Assembly: GCA_937974625.1 (NCBI GenBank)
Contig: CALJVJ010000091.1
Span: 1 to 56,319, forward strand
Direction: 5' to 3'
Source of the DNA: an uncultured Saprospiraceae bacterium
GTDB lineage: Bacteria > Bacteroidota > Bacteroidia > Chitinophagales > Saprospiraceae
DNA length: 56,319 bases
The number at the start of each line of letters is the position of its first letter. Position 1 is the stretch's first letter. Under the pieces are notes generated by a model. That model saw nothing but the letters and a program-made list of their open reading frames with translations. It was not told the origin of the DNA and searched no databases. A program made the position numbers and the translations under genes. Shown here piece by piece: positions 26,507-36,475 of this stretch.

Positions 26507-26539
26507 TATATTGACGGGGTCAATATAAAAAAGACACAT
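26507..26539. promoter_or_regulatory. Palindrome in the mscS/recX divergent region
   Basis: TATATTGAC (26507-26515) and GTCAATATA (26519-26527) are perfect reverse complements with spacer GGG, followed by AAAAAGACACAT. The 12-mers GGTCAATATAAA and AAAAAGACACAT both recur at 34836-34898 upstream of the DUF1573 gene. It looks like an operator for a dimeric regulator; I cannot name the factor. Confidence 0.5.
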
Positions 26540-26633
26540 TTTATTTAAGAAAATTTTAACAAAAATGTAAAACTAAGTTAAAATGACTGATTATCAAACA
26601 ATTAAACATAATTTTAAATAAAATCAGAGTAGA

Positions 26634-27104
26634 TTGGCCAAAAAAATAACAACAGAAAAAGATAGAGCATTAAGCAAACTTCAAAAATATTGCGCTTATC
26701 AAGAGCGTTGTCATCAAGAAGTCCGTTCAAAATTATTAGAACTAAAAATATATGGCGACGACCTAGAAGAAATTATTTCTGAACTTATTACCGAAAATTT
26801 CCTCAATGAAGAACGATTTGCTATTGCTTATGCGGGAGGAAAATTTAGAATGAAAAAATGGGGAAAAGTAAAAATAAAGATAGAGTTAAAAAGGCGTAAC
26901 ATTTCTCCCTATTGTATCAAAAAAGCAATGCAAGAAATAGATGAAGAAGGGTATATGGAAGGCTTGTATAAAGTCATTGAGAAAAAAATGAAAACAGAAA
27001 AAGAAACCAACGAATTTAAATTAAAAGGCAGGTTAGCTAAACATGCAATGCGAAAAGGCTATGAATCTCACCTAGTTTGGCAAGCCTTAAAAGAGTTTTT
27101 TTAA
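26634..27104 (+). CDS. recX: Regulatory protein RecX
   Basis: A 156-residue modulator of RecA filaments, built of three-helix RecX repeats. Visible are ALSKLQKYCAYQERCHQEVRSKL, FLNEERFAIAYAGGKFRMKKWGKVKIKIELKRRNI and a C-terminal repeat ending AMRKGYESHLVWQALKEF. The start codon is TTG at 26634. An in-frame TAA lies 15 bases before it and no ATG occurs before the conserved core, so TTG is the only reasonable start. RecA is not encoded nearby. Confidence 0.93.
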   Translation: MAKKITTEKDRALSKLQKYCAYQERCHQEVRSKLLELKIYGDDLEEIISELITENFLNEERFAIAYAGGKFRMKKWGKVKIKIELKRRNISPYCIKKAMQEIDEEGYMEGLYKVIEKKMKTEKETNEFKLKGRLAKHAMRKGYESHLVWQALKEFF

Positions 27105-27205
27105 ATAAATATTACAATCAAATAGTCTTATTTTCCTAAATCTTACCTACTTTTAGTACCTAGTTTTTTAGTAAAAGAAAATTCCCTTCTTAAACGTCTA
27201 GTTTT

Positions 27206-30200
27206 ATGAAAAAAATATTAATTACCTTAATTGCTTTTGCTCTTGGTTATGCTGCTTACAAATTTTTTAATACTCAAAAAAAAGAGATTAATGTCTTAGT
27301 CTTTTCTAAAACAGAAGGGTTCAGACATGAGTCAATAGCAGCAGGACAAACCGCATTATTTGCAATGAGTCAATCAAAAGGCTTTTCGATAGACACAACC
27401 GAAGATGCTTCTATCTTTCAAGAAAAGAATCTAGCAAAATACAACGTCATTATTTTCTTACATACTACTGGTAATATTCTCGATGGAGCACAACAATTAG
27501 AGTTCAATCGATGGATACAAGCAGGTGGTGGTTTTGTCGGGATACATGCCGCAGCGGACACCGAGTATGAGTGGCCTTGGTATGGGCAATTAGTCGGAGG
27601 CTATTTTAATGGTCATCCAAACAATCCAAATGTTAGAGAAGCAACGGTTCAAAGAATAGACAAAGAACACATTTCTTCTTCCATGCTTCCTGATGAATGG
27701 TCTAGAAAAGATGAGTGGTATAATTATAAAAATCTAAATCCGGGAATGAAAGTCATTCTAAATTTAGATGAAAGTACTTATGAGGGAGGAACAAATGGAG
27801 AAAATCATCCGATTGCATGGTATCACGAATTTGATGGAGGTCGTTCTTGGTACACGGGTTTAGGGCATACGAAAGAATCTTTTTCAGAACCTTTATTCTT
27901 AGACCACCTTTGGGGAGGTATAGCCTATGCTGGCGGGGAAGGCAAGCCAGTAGATTATGTCAATGCCTCTGTTGCACCAGAAGAAAACCGTTTTGTCAAA
28001 GAGGTGCTAGACCAAAACCTTTTTGAACCAATGGAGTTGGTCATGCAACCAAATGGAAAAATCTTATTTATTGAACGTCGAGGAGCGATTAAAGAATATG
28101 AGCCGTCTTTACAAGCAACAAGAGTTGTCCATAAAATGGAGGTTTATCACGAACAAGAAGATGGTTTATTAGGCTTAACACTAGACCCCAACTTTGCGAC
28201 AAATAATTGGATTTACCTTTATTACTCACCTGTCGGAGAAGAAGAGAAGCAGCATGTTTCTAGGTTTGTCTACAAAGATGGTAACCTAGATTTAGATTCC
28301 GAAAAAATACTTTTAGAAGTAAAAACACAACGAAAAGAATGCTGTCATGCAGGTGGTTCTCTAGAATTTGGACCTGATGGCAATCTATTTATATCCACAG
28401 GAGATGATACCAATCCTTTTGCCTCAGATGGATATTCTCCAAGTGATGAGCAAGAAGGAAGAAAAGCTTGGGATGCACAACGATCTTCTGCAAGTCCTAA
28501 TGATTTGAGAGGAAAAATATTAAGAATTACACCAAAAGATGATGGCACCTATACTATCCCAGAAGGCAATTTATTTGCAGAAGGAACGGAAGGAACAAGG
28601 CCTGAAATTTATGTAATGGGGTGCAGGAATCCTTTCAGAATTGCGATTGACCCGCATACAAAATATTTGTACTGGGGAGATGTCGGCCCAGATGCAGGAA
28701 GCGATAGTTTAGGAAGAGGACCAAGAGGGTATGACGAAGTAAACCAAGCTAGAAAAGCAGGCTTTTTTGGATGGCCACTCTTCATTGGAAATAACTATGC
28801 CTATAATAAATATGATTTTGCAACAAAGGTGTCAACTGAACCAAGAGACCCAGAAAAACCAATTAATAATTCAGTTAATAATTCTGGCTTACAACAATTA
28901 CCACCAGCACAACCTGCATACATTTGGTATCCGTATGCAGAATCTCCAGACTTTCCATTAGTAGGAACTGGGGGTAGAAATGCGATGGCAGCAGGTGTTT
29001 ACTATGCGGATGATTTTCCAGACACGGATAAGAAATTCCCTAAATATTACGATAAAAAATTCTTTTCCTACGATTGGATGAGAGGCTGGTTTATGGCCAA
29101 TACGATGGATGAAGCAGGGGATTTAGTCAAAATGGAAAGATTCTTACCTAGCTTTGAATTCAACAATCCAGTGGACGTCATCTGGGGGCCAGATGGTGAT
29201 ATGTATATGTTGGAATACGGAACACTTTGGTTTGCACAAAATGCCGATGCCCGGTTGGTTCATTTAAAGTATGTATCAGGAAATAGAGAGCCTGTAGCAG
29301 TCATTGAATCTGACCATATTGCTGGCGCAGCGCCATTGACTCTTAGCTTTAAGGGCGAAGCGACTAAAGATCCTGATGGAGATGATATCACTTATGAATG
29401 GTCTTTTGATGAGGAGGTTGTTCAATCAGAAGAAATAAATCCTACTTATACTTTTGAAAAACCAGGAAGTTATGATGTTTCTTTAGCGGTTACAGACAAA
29501 GATGGATTAACATCAATCGTAGAAAAAAAGGTTTTAGTAGGAAATGACTTGCCAGAAATTGATTGGACAATAAATGGGAATAGTTCTTTCTACATGGATA
29601 ATCAAGTTTTAGAATATGAAATAGCCGTAGCAGACAAAGAAGATGGAGCGAGTGGTATAGACCCTAACAGAATTAATGTATCCATTGACTACTTAGAAAC
29701 AGGAAGCGATGTAGCTGAAATCGCAATGGGTCACCAAGCTATGTTAGAAGCATCCAATTATTTTCTAGGTAAAAGTTTGATGGATAATTCAGACTGTGCT
29801 ACTTGTCACCAACTAAGTGTTAAATCTATAGGTCCATCCTATAGGGATATCGCAAAAAAATATGTTGACCAATCTGATGCTATCGACTATCTAACTGGCA
29901 AAATCATCAAAGGTGGCGGCGGCGTTTGGGGCGACCAAGCGATGGCTGCTCACCCTCAACTATCTCAGAAGCAATCAGATGAAATGGTCAAATACATTTT
30001 ATCACTAGAAGGTTGGCAAGGAGATAAAAAAGGCTTAGCTGCAAAAGGAAAATACACGCTCAAAGACCATATCAAAAAACCTGGAGGCGTATATGTTTTA
30101 ACAGCTTCTTATACAGATAAAGGAGGAGAAGTTATTGGTCCATTAACTGCGCGAAAAATTATTAAGCTACGTTCACCCAGTCAATCCGCTGCTAACTTTG

Positions 30201-30592
30201 ATATAATTAAGGGTGCAACTAGATTTAAACTAGAACCTGGACAAGCACCAGGTATAGAAGAAGAAATGGAGATTATAATAGGAAGTGAGGGGCATGTAGG
30301 CTATAAGGATATAGGTCTAGCGGATATTTCTTCTATTGAATTAATGATTGCACAGATGCCAAGTTATTTTGGTGGTGGTACCATAGAATTACGATTAGAT
30401 ACACCTGATGGGAAAAAAATTGCCGAGTCTAAAGTAGAACAAGGATTAACAGACATGGGTATGAAGAATATCGACTTAGCAATTGAACCTATTAATGCAA
30501 CTCATGATTTATATATAGTGTTTGTCCCCGCTGGCGAGAAACCAGTTTGTACTTTACTTAATTTAACGTTTAAAGGGAAGCAGCTACAATAA
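27206..30592 (+). CDS. ThuA / glucose-sorbosone dehydrogenase / PKD / cytochrome c protein
   Basis: A 1128-residue exported or membrane-anchored oxidoreductase. After an N-terminal anchor (ILITLIAFALGYAAYKFF) comes a ThuA-like domain (about residues 30-245, FSKTEGFRHESI, GGGFVGIHAAADTEYEWPWY). A glucose/sorbosone dehydrogenase propeller follows (about 270-680, ECCHAGGSLEFGPDGNLFIST, GCRNPFRIAIDP). Next is a PKD domain (about 694-777, DPDGDDITYEWSFDE). A class I cytochrome c (CATCH at 864-868, distal Met in DQAMAAHPQLS) would pass electrons onward. A CBM6-like carbohydrate-binding tail (about 980-1125) ends the protein. The architecture suggests periplasmic oxidation of sugars or sugar-like compounds; the substrate is unknown. 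The gene stands alone. Confidence 0.88.
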   Translation: MKKILITLIAFALGYAAYKFFNTQKKEINVLVFSKTEGFRHESIAAGQTALFAMSQSKGFSIDTTEDASIFQEKNLAKYNVIIFLHTTGNILDGAQQLEFNRWIQAGGGFVGIHAAADTEYEWPWYGQLVGGYFNGHPNNPNVREATVQRIDKEHISSSMLPDEWSRKDEWYNYKNLNPGMKVILNLDESTYEGGTNGENHPIAWYHEFDGGRSWYTGLGHTKESFSEPLFLDHLWGGIAYAGGEGKPVDYVNASVAPEENRFVKEVLDQNLFEPMELVMQPNGKILFIERRGAIKEYEPSLQATRVVHKMEVYHEQEDGLLGLTLDPNFATNNWIYLYYSPVGEEEKQHVSRFVYKDGNLDLDSEKILLEVKTQRKECCHAGGSLEFGPDGNLFISTGDDTNPFASDGYSPSDEQEGRKAWDAQRSSASPNDLRGKILRITPKDDGTYTIPEGNLFAEGTEGTRPEIYVMGCRNPFRIAIDPHTKYLYWGDVGPDAGSDSLGRGPRGYDEVNQARKAGFFGWPLFIGNNYAYNKYDFATKVSTEPRDPEKPINNSVNNSGLQQLPPAQPAYIWYPYAESPDFPLVGTGGRNAMAAGVYYADDFPDTDKKFPKYYDKKFFSYDWMRGWFMANTMDEAGDLVKMERFLPSFEFNNPVDVIWGPDGDMYMLEYGTLWFAQNADARLVHLKYVSGNREPVAVIESDHIAGAAPLTLSFKGEATKDPDGDDITYEWSFDEEVVQSEEINPTYTFEKPGSYDVSLAVTDKDGLTSIVEKKVLVGNDLPEIDWTINGNSSFYMDNQVLEYEIAVADKEDGASGIDPNRINVSIDYLETGSDVAEIAMGHQAMLEASNYFLGKSLMDNSDCATCHQLSVKSIGPSYRDIAKKYVDQSDAIDYLTGKIIKGGGGVWGDQAMAAHPQLSQKQSDEMVKYILSLEGWQGDKKGLAAKGKYTLKDHIKKPGGVYVLTASYTDKGGEVIGPLTARKIIKLRSPSQSAANFDIIKGATRFKLEPGQAPGIEEEMEIIIGSEGHVGYKDIGLADISSIELMIAQMPSYFGGGTIELRLDTPDGKKIAESKVEQGLTDMGMKNIDLAIEPINATHDLYIVFVPAGEKPVCTLLNLTFKGKQLQ

Positions 30593-31060
30593 TTATTCTA
30601 AAAAAGGAAGCACTGTAGAGCGCTTTACCTCATTAATAACAAAAGAACTTTTGATTTGCCCAATTCTAGGTAACGTAGCGATTTTTCGAGAAAAGAAATC
30701 GTGATAAGTATCCAGACTTGGGCAAATTAATTTTAGCATAAAATCTGTATCTCCTCCCATTAAATAGCACTCCATAATTTCTGGTACATTATCTATCGCT
30801 TCGTAAAACTCATTAATCTCCTCAAATTTTTTCACATCTAATGAACCTGAAAGAAAAACAATAATTGAGGAAGTTATTTTTTTTCGGTCTACCACCGCTA
30901 CATATTTTTCAATAATTTCCTCTTTTTCCAACCTTTTAATGCGTTCATAAATAGGTGTTTTAGTCATATTTAATCGACTAGCCATTTCTTTAATATTAAT
31001 GGTAGAATCTTTTTGCAGCATTTGCAAAATGCTTTTGTCTATATCATCAATTTTTTTCAT
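30593..31060 (-). CDS. Lrp/AsnC family transcriptional regulator
   Basis: 155 residues. The N-terminal winged helix-turn-helix is DKSILQMLQKDSTINIKEMASRLNMTKTPIYERIKRLEKEEIIEKYVAVVD (residues 5-55, quoted in shortened form as INIKEMASRL and TPIYERIKRLE). The C-terminal RAM/AsnC ligand domain holds VPEIMECYLMGGDTDFMLK. It is divergent from ahcY across a 190-base region, so it may regulate ahcY as well as itself (inference from position). It converges end to end with the ThuA/dehydrogenase gene. Confidence 0.93.
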   Translation of the reverse strand: MKKIDDIDKSILQMLQKDSTINIKEMASRLNMTKTPIYERIKRLEKEEIIEKYVAVVDRKKITSSIIVFLSGSLDVKKFEEINEFYEAIDNVPEIMECYLMGGDTDFMLKLICPSLDTYHDFFSRKIATLPRIGQIKSSFVINEVKRSTVLPFLE

Positions 31061-31161
31061 AGGAAATTTTCCTTTGGGAAATATCTAAAATTAAAGTAAC
31101 AATTATTTTTTCCTGCAAAATAGTAAATATGAAGGAATAATTACTTAGTTTTTAGAAATAA

Positions 31162-31192
31162 TTGTGCTAAAGAAACCTCATTCGTAATTTTG
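31162..31192 (+). promoter_or_regulatory. Bacteroidota promoter of ahcY
   Basis: TTG at 31162-31164 and TAATTTTG at 31185-31192, 20 bases apart, match the Bacteroidota consensus TTG-N19/20-TAnnTTTG. Transcription would begin near 31199, about 50 bases before the ahcY ATG. Confidence 0.75.
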
Positions 31193-31250
31193 TAGTATAA
31201 ATTTAGGAAAATTTAATTCTTTTTGTAAAACAATAAAATATTTAATTCGC

Positions 31251-32561
31251 ATGGCAACAGCAACGCAAGTTAATTACAAAGTAAAAGATATTGCTCTCGC
31301 AGCTTGGGGCAGATTAGAAATGGAATTAGCAGAGGCAGAAATGCCTGGCTTAATGGCAATTAGAGAAGAGTTTGGTAACTCTAAGCCATTAAAAGGCGCT
31401 AGAATTGCAGGATGTCTACACATGACTATCCAGACTGCAGTTTTAATTGAAACATTAATTGAGCTAGGAGCAGAAGTAACTTGGTCTTCTTGTAATATTT
31501 TTTCTACACAAGACCACGCAGCATCTGCGATAGCAGCAGCAGGAATTCCTGTTTTTGCTTGGAAAGGTATGAATGAAGAAGAATTTAGTTGGGCAATCGA
31601 GCAAACTTTATTTGCATTTGAAGGTGGCAAGCCACTAAATATGATTTTAGATGATGGGGGTGATTTAACCAATATGGTTTTAGATGATTACCCAGAATTA
31701 GTGAATGGTATTAAAGGATTGAGTGAAGAGACGACAACAGGTGTTCACAGATTATACGAAAGAGTAAAGAATGGTACTTTACCATTACCAGCTATCAATA
31801 TCAATGACTCTGTAACAAAGTCAAAATTTGATAACAAGTATGGATGTAAAGAATCTTGTGTAGATGCAATCAGACGTGCAACAGATGTAATGATGGCAGG
31901 TAAGGTAGCAGTTGTAGCAGGATATGGAGATGTAGGAAAAGGTTCAGCTGCTTCATTAGCAGGTGCAGGATGTCGAGTAATCGTTACTGAAATTGACCCA
32001 ATTTGTGCGCTACAAGCAGCAATGGACGGATTTGCAGTAAAGAAAATGGTTAACGCTATTCCAGAAGCAAATATCGTAGTTACTGCAACAGGTAACAAAA
32101 ATATTTTGACAAAGGAGCACTTCGAAGCAATGAAGGATAAGGCCATCGTTTGTAACATTGGTCACTTCGATAATGAAATCGACATGGCTTGGTTAAATAG
32201 CACGCACGGTGATTCTAAAGTAGAAGTAAAGCCGCAAGTAGACAAGTACACTTTGAATGGTAAGGATGTAATTGTTTTAGCAGAAGGAAGATTAGTAAAT
32301 TTAGGTTGTGCAACTGGTCACCCATCATTTGTAATGTCTAATTCTTTCACGAATCAGGTTTTAGCACAATTAGAATTGTGGCAAAATACGGATAAGTATG
32401 AGAACAAGGTATACATGTTGCCAAAGCACTTAGATGAGAAAGTAGCAAGATTACACTTGGCTAAGATTGGTGTTGAATTAGAAGAATTGTCAACTGACCA
32501 AGCAGAATACATTGGTGTAACAGTTAATGGACCATTCAAGCCAGAATACTACAGATACTAA
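31251..32561 (+). CDS. ahcY: Adenosylhomocysteinase
   Basis: Hydrolyses S-adenosylhomocysteine to adenosine and homocysteine with bound NAD, clearing the product of methyltransferases. Clear marks are [29 protein letters not shown] and [13 protein letters not shown], the NAD-binding GYGDVGKG at residues 224-231, and the C-terminal PFKPEYYRY, whose Lys and Tyr complete the NAD site of the neighbouring subunit. 436 residues is the usual size for bacteria. A consensus promoter and a strong terminator frame it as a single-gene unit. Confidence 0.98.
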   Translation: MATATQVNYKVKDIALAAWGRLEMELAEAEMPGLMAIREEFGNSKPLKGARIAGCLHMTIQTAVLIETLIELGAEVTWSSCNIFSTQDHAASAIAAAGIPVFAWKGMNEEEFSWAIEQTLFAFEGGKPLNMILDDGGDLTNMVLDDYPELVNGIKGLSEETTTGVHRLYERVKNGTLPLPAININDSVTKSKFDNKYGCKESCVDAIRRATDVMMAGKVAVVAGYGDVGKGSAASLAGAGCRVIVTEIDPICALQAAMDGFAVKKMVNAIPEANIVVTATGNKNILTKEHFEAMKDKAIVCNIGHFDNEIDMAWLNSTHGDSKVEVKPQVDKYTLNGKDVIVLAEGRLVNLGCATGHPSFVMSNSFTNQVLAQLELWQNTDKYENKVYMLPKHLDEKVARLHLAKIGVELEELSTDQAEYIGVTVNGPFKPEYYRY

Positions 32562-32637
32562 AAAGTTTGCAGTAAGTAGTTCGCTGAACTATAGCTGTAC
32601 TATATAAAGAACAATATTATTTAGCTTATGGTTATTA

Positions 32638-32684
32638 GGCACAAATTGAGGCGATTAGTCTTTAATTTGTGCCTATTTTTTTTG
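32638..32684 (+). terminator. Terminator of ahcY
   Basis: GGCACAAATT (32638-32647) pairs with AATTTGTGCC (32664-32673), followed by TATTTTTTTT. It reaches the stop codon of the convergent TPR gene at 32673. Confidence 0.85.
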
Positions 32685-34124
32685 CAGGTTTGCAATCTTT
32701 TTTTCTAATTGCTGTATAGTGAATTGATGTTCTATTTCAGAGACTTGTTGGCGGTCATTTCTTTGATAAAAATCTTCATAAAATTTAGTGTAAATCATTT
32801 GATACATAACGGCACTTTTAAAGTCTTTTCTCTTACGAAAAATTTCTGCCATGATTTGATAGCCTCTAATTTCTGCTAAGCCATCCTTCATTCTCTTAGC
32901 CGCCGCTATCCCTCTACTCGTTAATTTGATACTCTCGCTATATTTTTCTAATTTATTATGAACACTACCTAAATTAATCAAGTTGACTTGTATGCCATCG
33001 ACATCTCCAATTTGCTCTCTAATATTATTAACCTTCTTAGCATATCTTAGGGCTTTATTAAATTTACTTTTACTAGAATTAATTACCCCTAGATAGGCTA
33101 AGCAAAACGCTAAAGCTGGTTTAACCTGATATTGTTTAGCTAGACTTTCCGCTGCTAAGAAATACTGCTCAGCTTTTTCAATATCCGCAGACAAAAAGTA
33201 AGATTTCCCCAAGAAATTTAGTAACAAAACTTGGTCAGTAGGTCGTAATAATTTTTTAGGAGCGGCTTCCACTAAGTTTAGATATATCAATGATTTTGGG
33301 TAATGAAAAACTTCGTTATAAATAACACCGATATAAAGCAAAGCTTCCGAAAAATGTGCTTCATGATTGATGGCTTTACTATCTGCTTTTGCTGCTAACA
33401 AATAACTAATCGCTAAAACATAATCTTTCAATTGAACAGCGATTCGTCCTGCTAGTAAAGATGCTTTAAGAGTCCATTCTTTCAGCTTTCGTTCTTTACT
33501 TATCTGTAAAGCCCTCTCGGCAAAATTTATAGCTTGGCTTAAATCTCTTTTTTGTAGAAAAATGACACTTTGTATTAAATAGTTATCTACCAGAGCAGCA
33601 TAAGCCGCTTCATCTGTATGCTGAATCAATAACTCCAAAGATTGATTGGAAAAATTCAAAGATGCCTCCATATCCTTTGAGTTGAAAGCCAATTTTGCCA
33701 AACCATTCAATGCTTGAATCTCGCCTAATTCATGGTTATTTTCTGTGCTAATTTGAAGAATATTTTCATAAGTTGCTTTAGCCTTTCCACGATTTTCTAA
33801 TTGAAAGTAACTCTCTCCAATTAACAAATAAAAAGGTAAGAAGGCGATAGACTTATCTAATGAAGGTATAATTTCCTTAAGTGCTAATAATTTAGTAAGT
33901 GCAAGGGTAGGAAAACTGGTATCTCGTAAAAATCGACCTTTAGTTAATAAAATTTCAGCCCACAACAAATTACCATGTACAGAAAGGTCTGAGCCGTGGT
34001 CTTGTTGACGTTTCTCTAATGATTGGTCAATAGCCAAAAGGGCTTGCTCTAAATCTAAATTGTGCAAATGTTCCTTAGCGAGGAGGAGCGTAGCATCGGT
34101 TAGTTCGTTCTCTGAAGTACTCAA
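32673..34124 (-). CDS. TPR-repeat protein
   Basis: 483 residues, almost entirely tetratricopeptide repeats (for example GKAKATYENILQISTENNHELGEIQALNGLAKLAF, quoted here as YENILQIS and GEIQALNGLA; also KALRYAKKVNNIREQIGDVDG). It ends in a short coiled coil (VSEIEHQFTIQQLEKKIANL). Similar TPR blocks precede LuxR or kinase domains in Bacteroidota signalling proteins, but nothing follows here. No signal peptide is seen, so it is probably cytoplasmic. It lies 39 bases after the DUF1573 gene and is likely in its operon. Partner unknown. Confidence 0.85.
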   Translation of the reverse strand: MSTSENELTDATLLLAKEHLHNLDLEQALLAIDQSLEKRQQDHGSDLSVHGNLLWAEILLTKGRFLRDTSFPTLALTKLLALKEIIPSLDKSIAFLPFYLLIGESYFQLENRGKAKATYENILQISTENNHELGEIQALNGLAKLAFNSKDMEASLNFSNQSLELLIQHTDEAAYAALVDNYLIQSVIFLQKRDLSQAINFAERALQISKERKLKEWTLKASLLAGRIAVQLKDYVLAISYLLAAKADSKAINHEAHFSEALLYIGVIYNEVFHYPKSLIYLNLVEAAPKKLLRPTDQVLLLNFLGKSYFLSADIEKAEQYFLAAESLAKQYQVKPALAFCLAYLGVINSSKSKFNKALRYAKKVNNIREQIGDVDGIQVNLINLGSVHNKLEKYSESIKLTSRGIAAAKRMKDGLAEIRGYQIMAEIFRKRKDFKSAVMYQMIYTKFYEDFYQRNDRQQVSEIEHQFTIQQLEKKIANLQKK

Positions 34125-34163
34125 TCGAGCAGTATTTTTCTCTTAGTAATATAATAAAATCGG

Positions 34164-34778
34164 TTATTCTACAAAGCCTTCCATATACAATTTTAGCGTT
34201 CTAGGTCTTCCGTTAGTTACAACAGTAACAGTTGGTTTTTGGCGACCTATTTTATGTTCGCTGTTAAAAGTTACATCAATCTCACCTTCTTCTCCTGGTT
34301 TGATAGGTAAGAAAGGGTAGCTAGGAAAAGTACATCCGCAGCTAACATCTACATTCTTAATGACCAATGGCGCATTTCCTGTATTAGTAAACTTAAATTT
34401 ATGACTGATTTTATCTCCTGTTTTAATCGTTCCAAATTTATGAGTCGTTTCCTCAAACTTTATTTTAGAACGCCTCTTCTTCTTCTTCTTGGGCGTAACA
34501 GGTTCTTTTTTTCTATCCGCAGCATCTTTTGTAGTAGCAGTGACTTTTTTAGCCGTTTCTTTTTCTATTGCAGCAGGAGTCGCAGCAATAGCTTCTGCTT
34601 TAAGTTGTAAGCTTGTGTCTACTGCTTTTACAATTTCTGTTATTTTTTCTACAGGTTGCTCCACGACTTCTTTCGCAGCCTCCGTAACATTTTCTTTAGT
34701 TGCAGTTGCCTCTTGACATTGCGTAAAAAAGCCTAAAAATAAAATACTAGCTAATAAAAAATAGAATGGTTTAAACAT
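34164..34778 (-). CDS. DUF1573 lipoprotein
   Basis: 204 residues. The signal peptide ends at the lipobox GFFTQC (Cys21). A long Ala/Glu/Lys/Thr-rich linker (about 22-105) carries a basic KKKKKRRSK patch. The C-terminal domain (about 108-204, FEETTHKFGTIKTGDKISHKFKFTN, quoted in part as THKFGTIKTGDK; VSCGCTFPSYP; TVVTNGRP) is the Ig-like DUF1573 fold. It is a membrane-anchored protein of unknown function, probably first in an operon with the TPR gene. Confidence 0.88.
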   Translation of the reverse strand: MFKPFYFLLASILFLGFFTQCQEATATKENVTEAAKEVVEQPVEKITEIVKAVDTSLQLKAEAIAATPAAIEKETAKKVTATTKDAADRKKEPVTPKKKKKRRSKIKFEETTHKFGTIKTGDKISHKFKFTNTGNAPLVIKNVDVSCGCTFPSYPFLPIKPGEEGEIDVTFNSEHKIGRQKPTVTVVTNGRPRTLKLYMEGFVE

Positions 34779-34835
34779 TTGTGTTCAATTTAAATTTCAA
34801 CAAAAATAACCAAATGTTTGTATATCACTAAGTAA

Positions 34836-34898
34836 GGTCAATATAAAGAATAATACTTTGGTTGTAGTATTGACGAAATTTAATTCAAAAAGACACAT
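34836..34898 (-). promoter_or_regulatory. Element shared with the mscS/recX region; promoter of the DUF1573 gene
   Basis: It contains GGTCAATATAAA (34836-34847), TATTGAC (34868-34874) and AAAAAGACACAT (34887-34898), pieces also present at 26507-26539. Read on the minus strand, TTG of TATATTGACC is followed after 20 bases by AACATTTG, a 7/8 match to the -7 consensus. The right-hand end may therefore be the -33 element of the DUF1573 promoter. Confidence 0.45.
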
Positions 34899-35045
34899 AA
34901 ATCATCATTCAATTTCAAGGTTAGAACAATATAATTAATGGTAAGAAATGGGGAAAAGCAAAAAATTATACTTCTAAAGTTATAAAGTATTGATTATCAA
35001 TACTTTTAAAATAGAATTATTAATTTTCAACTTTTCTTAAATATC

Positions 35046-36278
35046 TTATCTAAGCAAAGTTAAACTACCCATATCTGTCTTTTCTTCTTCGCCACACATA
35101 TATCTTACTCTATATAATAAAACACCAGGATTTAATTCTTTACCATTAAAGGTACCATCCCATTTATCAAAAGGACTGGTCGTTGAAAAAATACGACCTC
35201 CCCAACGGTCAAAAATTTCAAACTCCACTAATTTTCCATCTAAAACGATAGAATTACTAATACCATAAGTATCATTTCGACCATCTCCATTAGGCGTAAA
35301 TGCTTTCGGCAATTGAGCCGCACAAGGTAATTCTTCAGGGTCAATAACAGTAATTTGGATAGTATCCCTAGCGATACAAAATTGGTCCGACAAATCTAAA
35401 TCGTATCTAAAGACCCCTGAGGTTGTAGGTGTAATTGTTGCTTCTCCCTCACTTGGGTCGCTTACACCACTGGCAGGCGACCATGCAAAAGCATCTGCAC
35501 AAGTCTCATTTAAAGAAATATCCACAGAATTGCCCAAAAAAAGTAAGACATCATCATTTTGAATACGGTCTGGAGCAAGATATAATGCTTGAATTTCCTC
35601 TACTCTAAGCGCACGATTATAAACCCTTAATTCATCAATTAGTCCAGAAAACCTATTTCTAGTAATACCTACACAATCCCCATTAGCAATATTTAATTCT
35701 GCATTATTATCAAAATTAATTCTAGGACTAGAGCGCTCCCTGACTAATTCTCCATTAACAAATAATTGGTTCTGTGTCCCTCTTCTCAATACGACAATAT
35801 GATACCAACAAGGGTCAAAAGACAATTGAGAGTTTAGAGAAACTCGATTAAAAGAATCCGCAGCAATTTGCCCACTTAATTCTGCCGAAATTGAATTAGC
35901 TCCGGAAGAATAACTTACACTAAACTCTCTTTGGTCTCCACAAGATTCACTTTTAGAAATGATATCTTGAATACCAACAGCATTTGTCGGTTTGACATAC
36001 AAACTAACGGTATAATCAATTCTGTTAAATGAATTACTAATAGTACCTAAAAAAAGTAAATAATCATCCACACCATCTAATAGCAAAGCATTGCCTGAAA
36101 CGCCGCACACACAAGCAGGCTCTCCAACAATAACTGCTGCTTGATTATTCCCACTTTCCTCTTTATTCAAATTTTGACAATCATCAAAAGAATAATAAGC
36201 TGCCAAGCCATTGGTAAGGTCTTGACCATGAACAAAACTCGCTAAACAAACTAATACGCAACTAAAAAAGAATCTCAT
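35046..36278 (-). CDS. LamG-domain protein with type B T9SS sorting tail
   Basis: 410 residues. Signal peptide FFFSCVLVCLASFVHG, then a LamG/concanavalin-like domain (about 20-225, GLAAYYSFDDC, ALLLDGVDDYLLF, LIDELRVYNRALRVEEIQALY). A short Ig-like segment follows. The C-terminal CHU_C/gliding-type sorting domain (about 325-410) shows LPKAFTPNGDGRNDTYGI, FDRWGGRIF, WDGTFNGKELNPGVLLYRV. Such tails direct export by T9SS with the protein often held by SprB- or PorP-type partners; a PorP/SprF gene lies 12 kb away. Ligand unknown. Confidence 0.9.
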   Translation of the reverse strand: MRFFFSCVLVCLASFVHGQDLTNGLAAYYSFDDCQNLNKEESGNNQAAVIVGEPACVCGVSGNALLLDGVDDYLLFLGTISNSFNRIDYTVSLYVKPTNAVGIQDIISKSESCGDQREFSVSYSSGANSISAELSGQIAADSFNRVSLNSQLSFDPCWYHIVVLRRGTQNQLFVNGELVRERSSPRINFDNNAELNIANGDCVGITRNRFSGLIDELRVYNRALRVEEIQALYLAPDRIQNDDVLLFLGNSVDISLNETCADAFAWSPASGVSDPSEGEATITPTTSGVFRYDLDLSDQFCIARDTIQITVIDPEELPCAAQLPKAFTPNGDGRNDTYGISNSIVLDGKLVEFEIFDRWGGRIFSTTSPFDKWDGTFNGKELNPGVLLYRVRYMCGEEEKTDMGSLTLLR

Positions 36279-36475
36279 CTAACTGAAATTATTGGGGCAT
36301 CTGAAGTTTTAAACAGCGATACCTATATTCATGAAATTAATATTAGCCCTTTCTAAAAAAGTAACTACGGCAATCTAAACGTTAATCTATCCGCAATATT
36401 TTACTTAAGGCATTAAACTAAAGTTACCTATTAGTCAAAAGTATACTTTAAGAAGTAGCAATAAAGAACGGCTCC

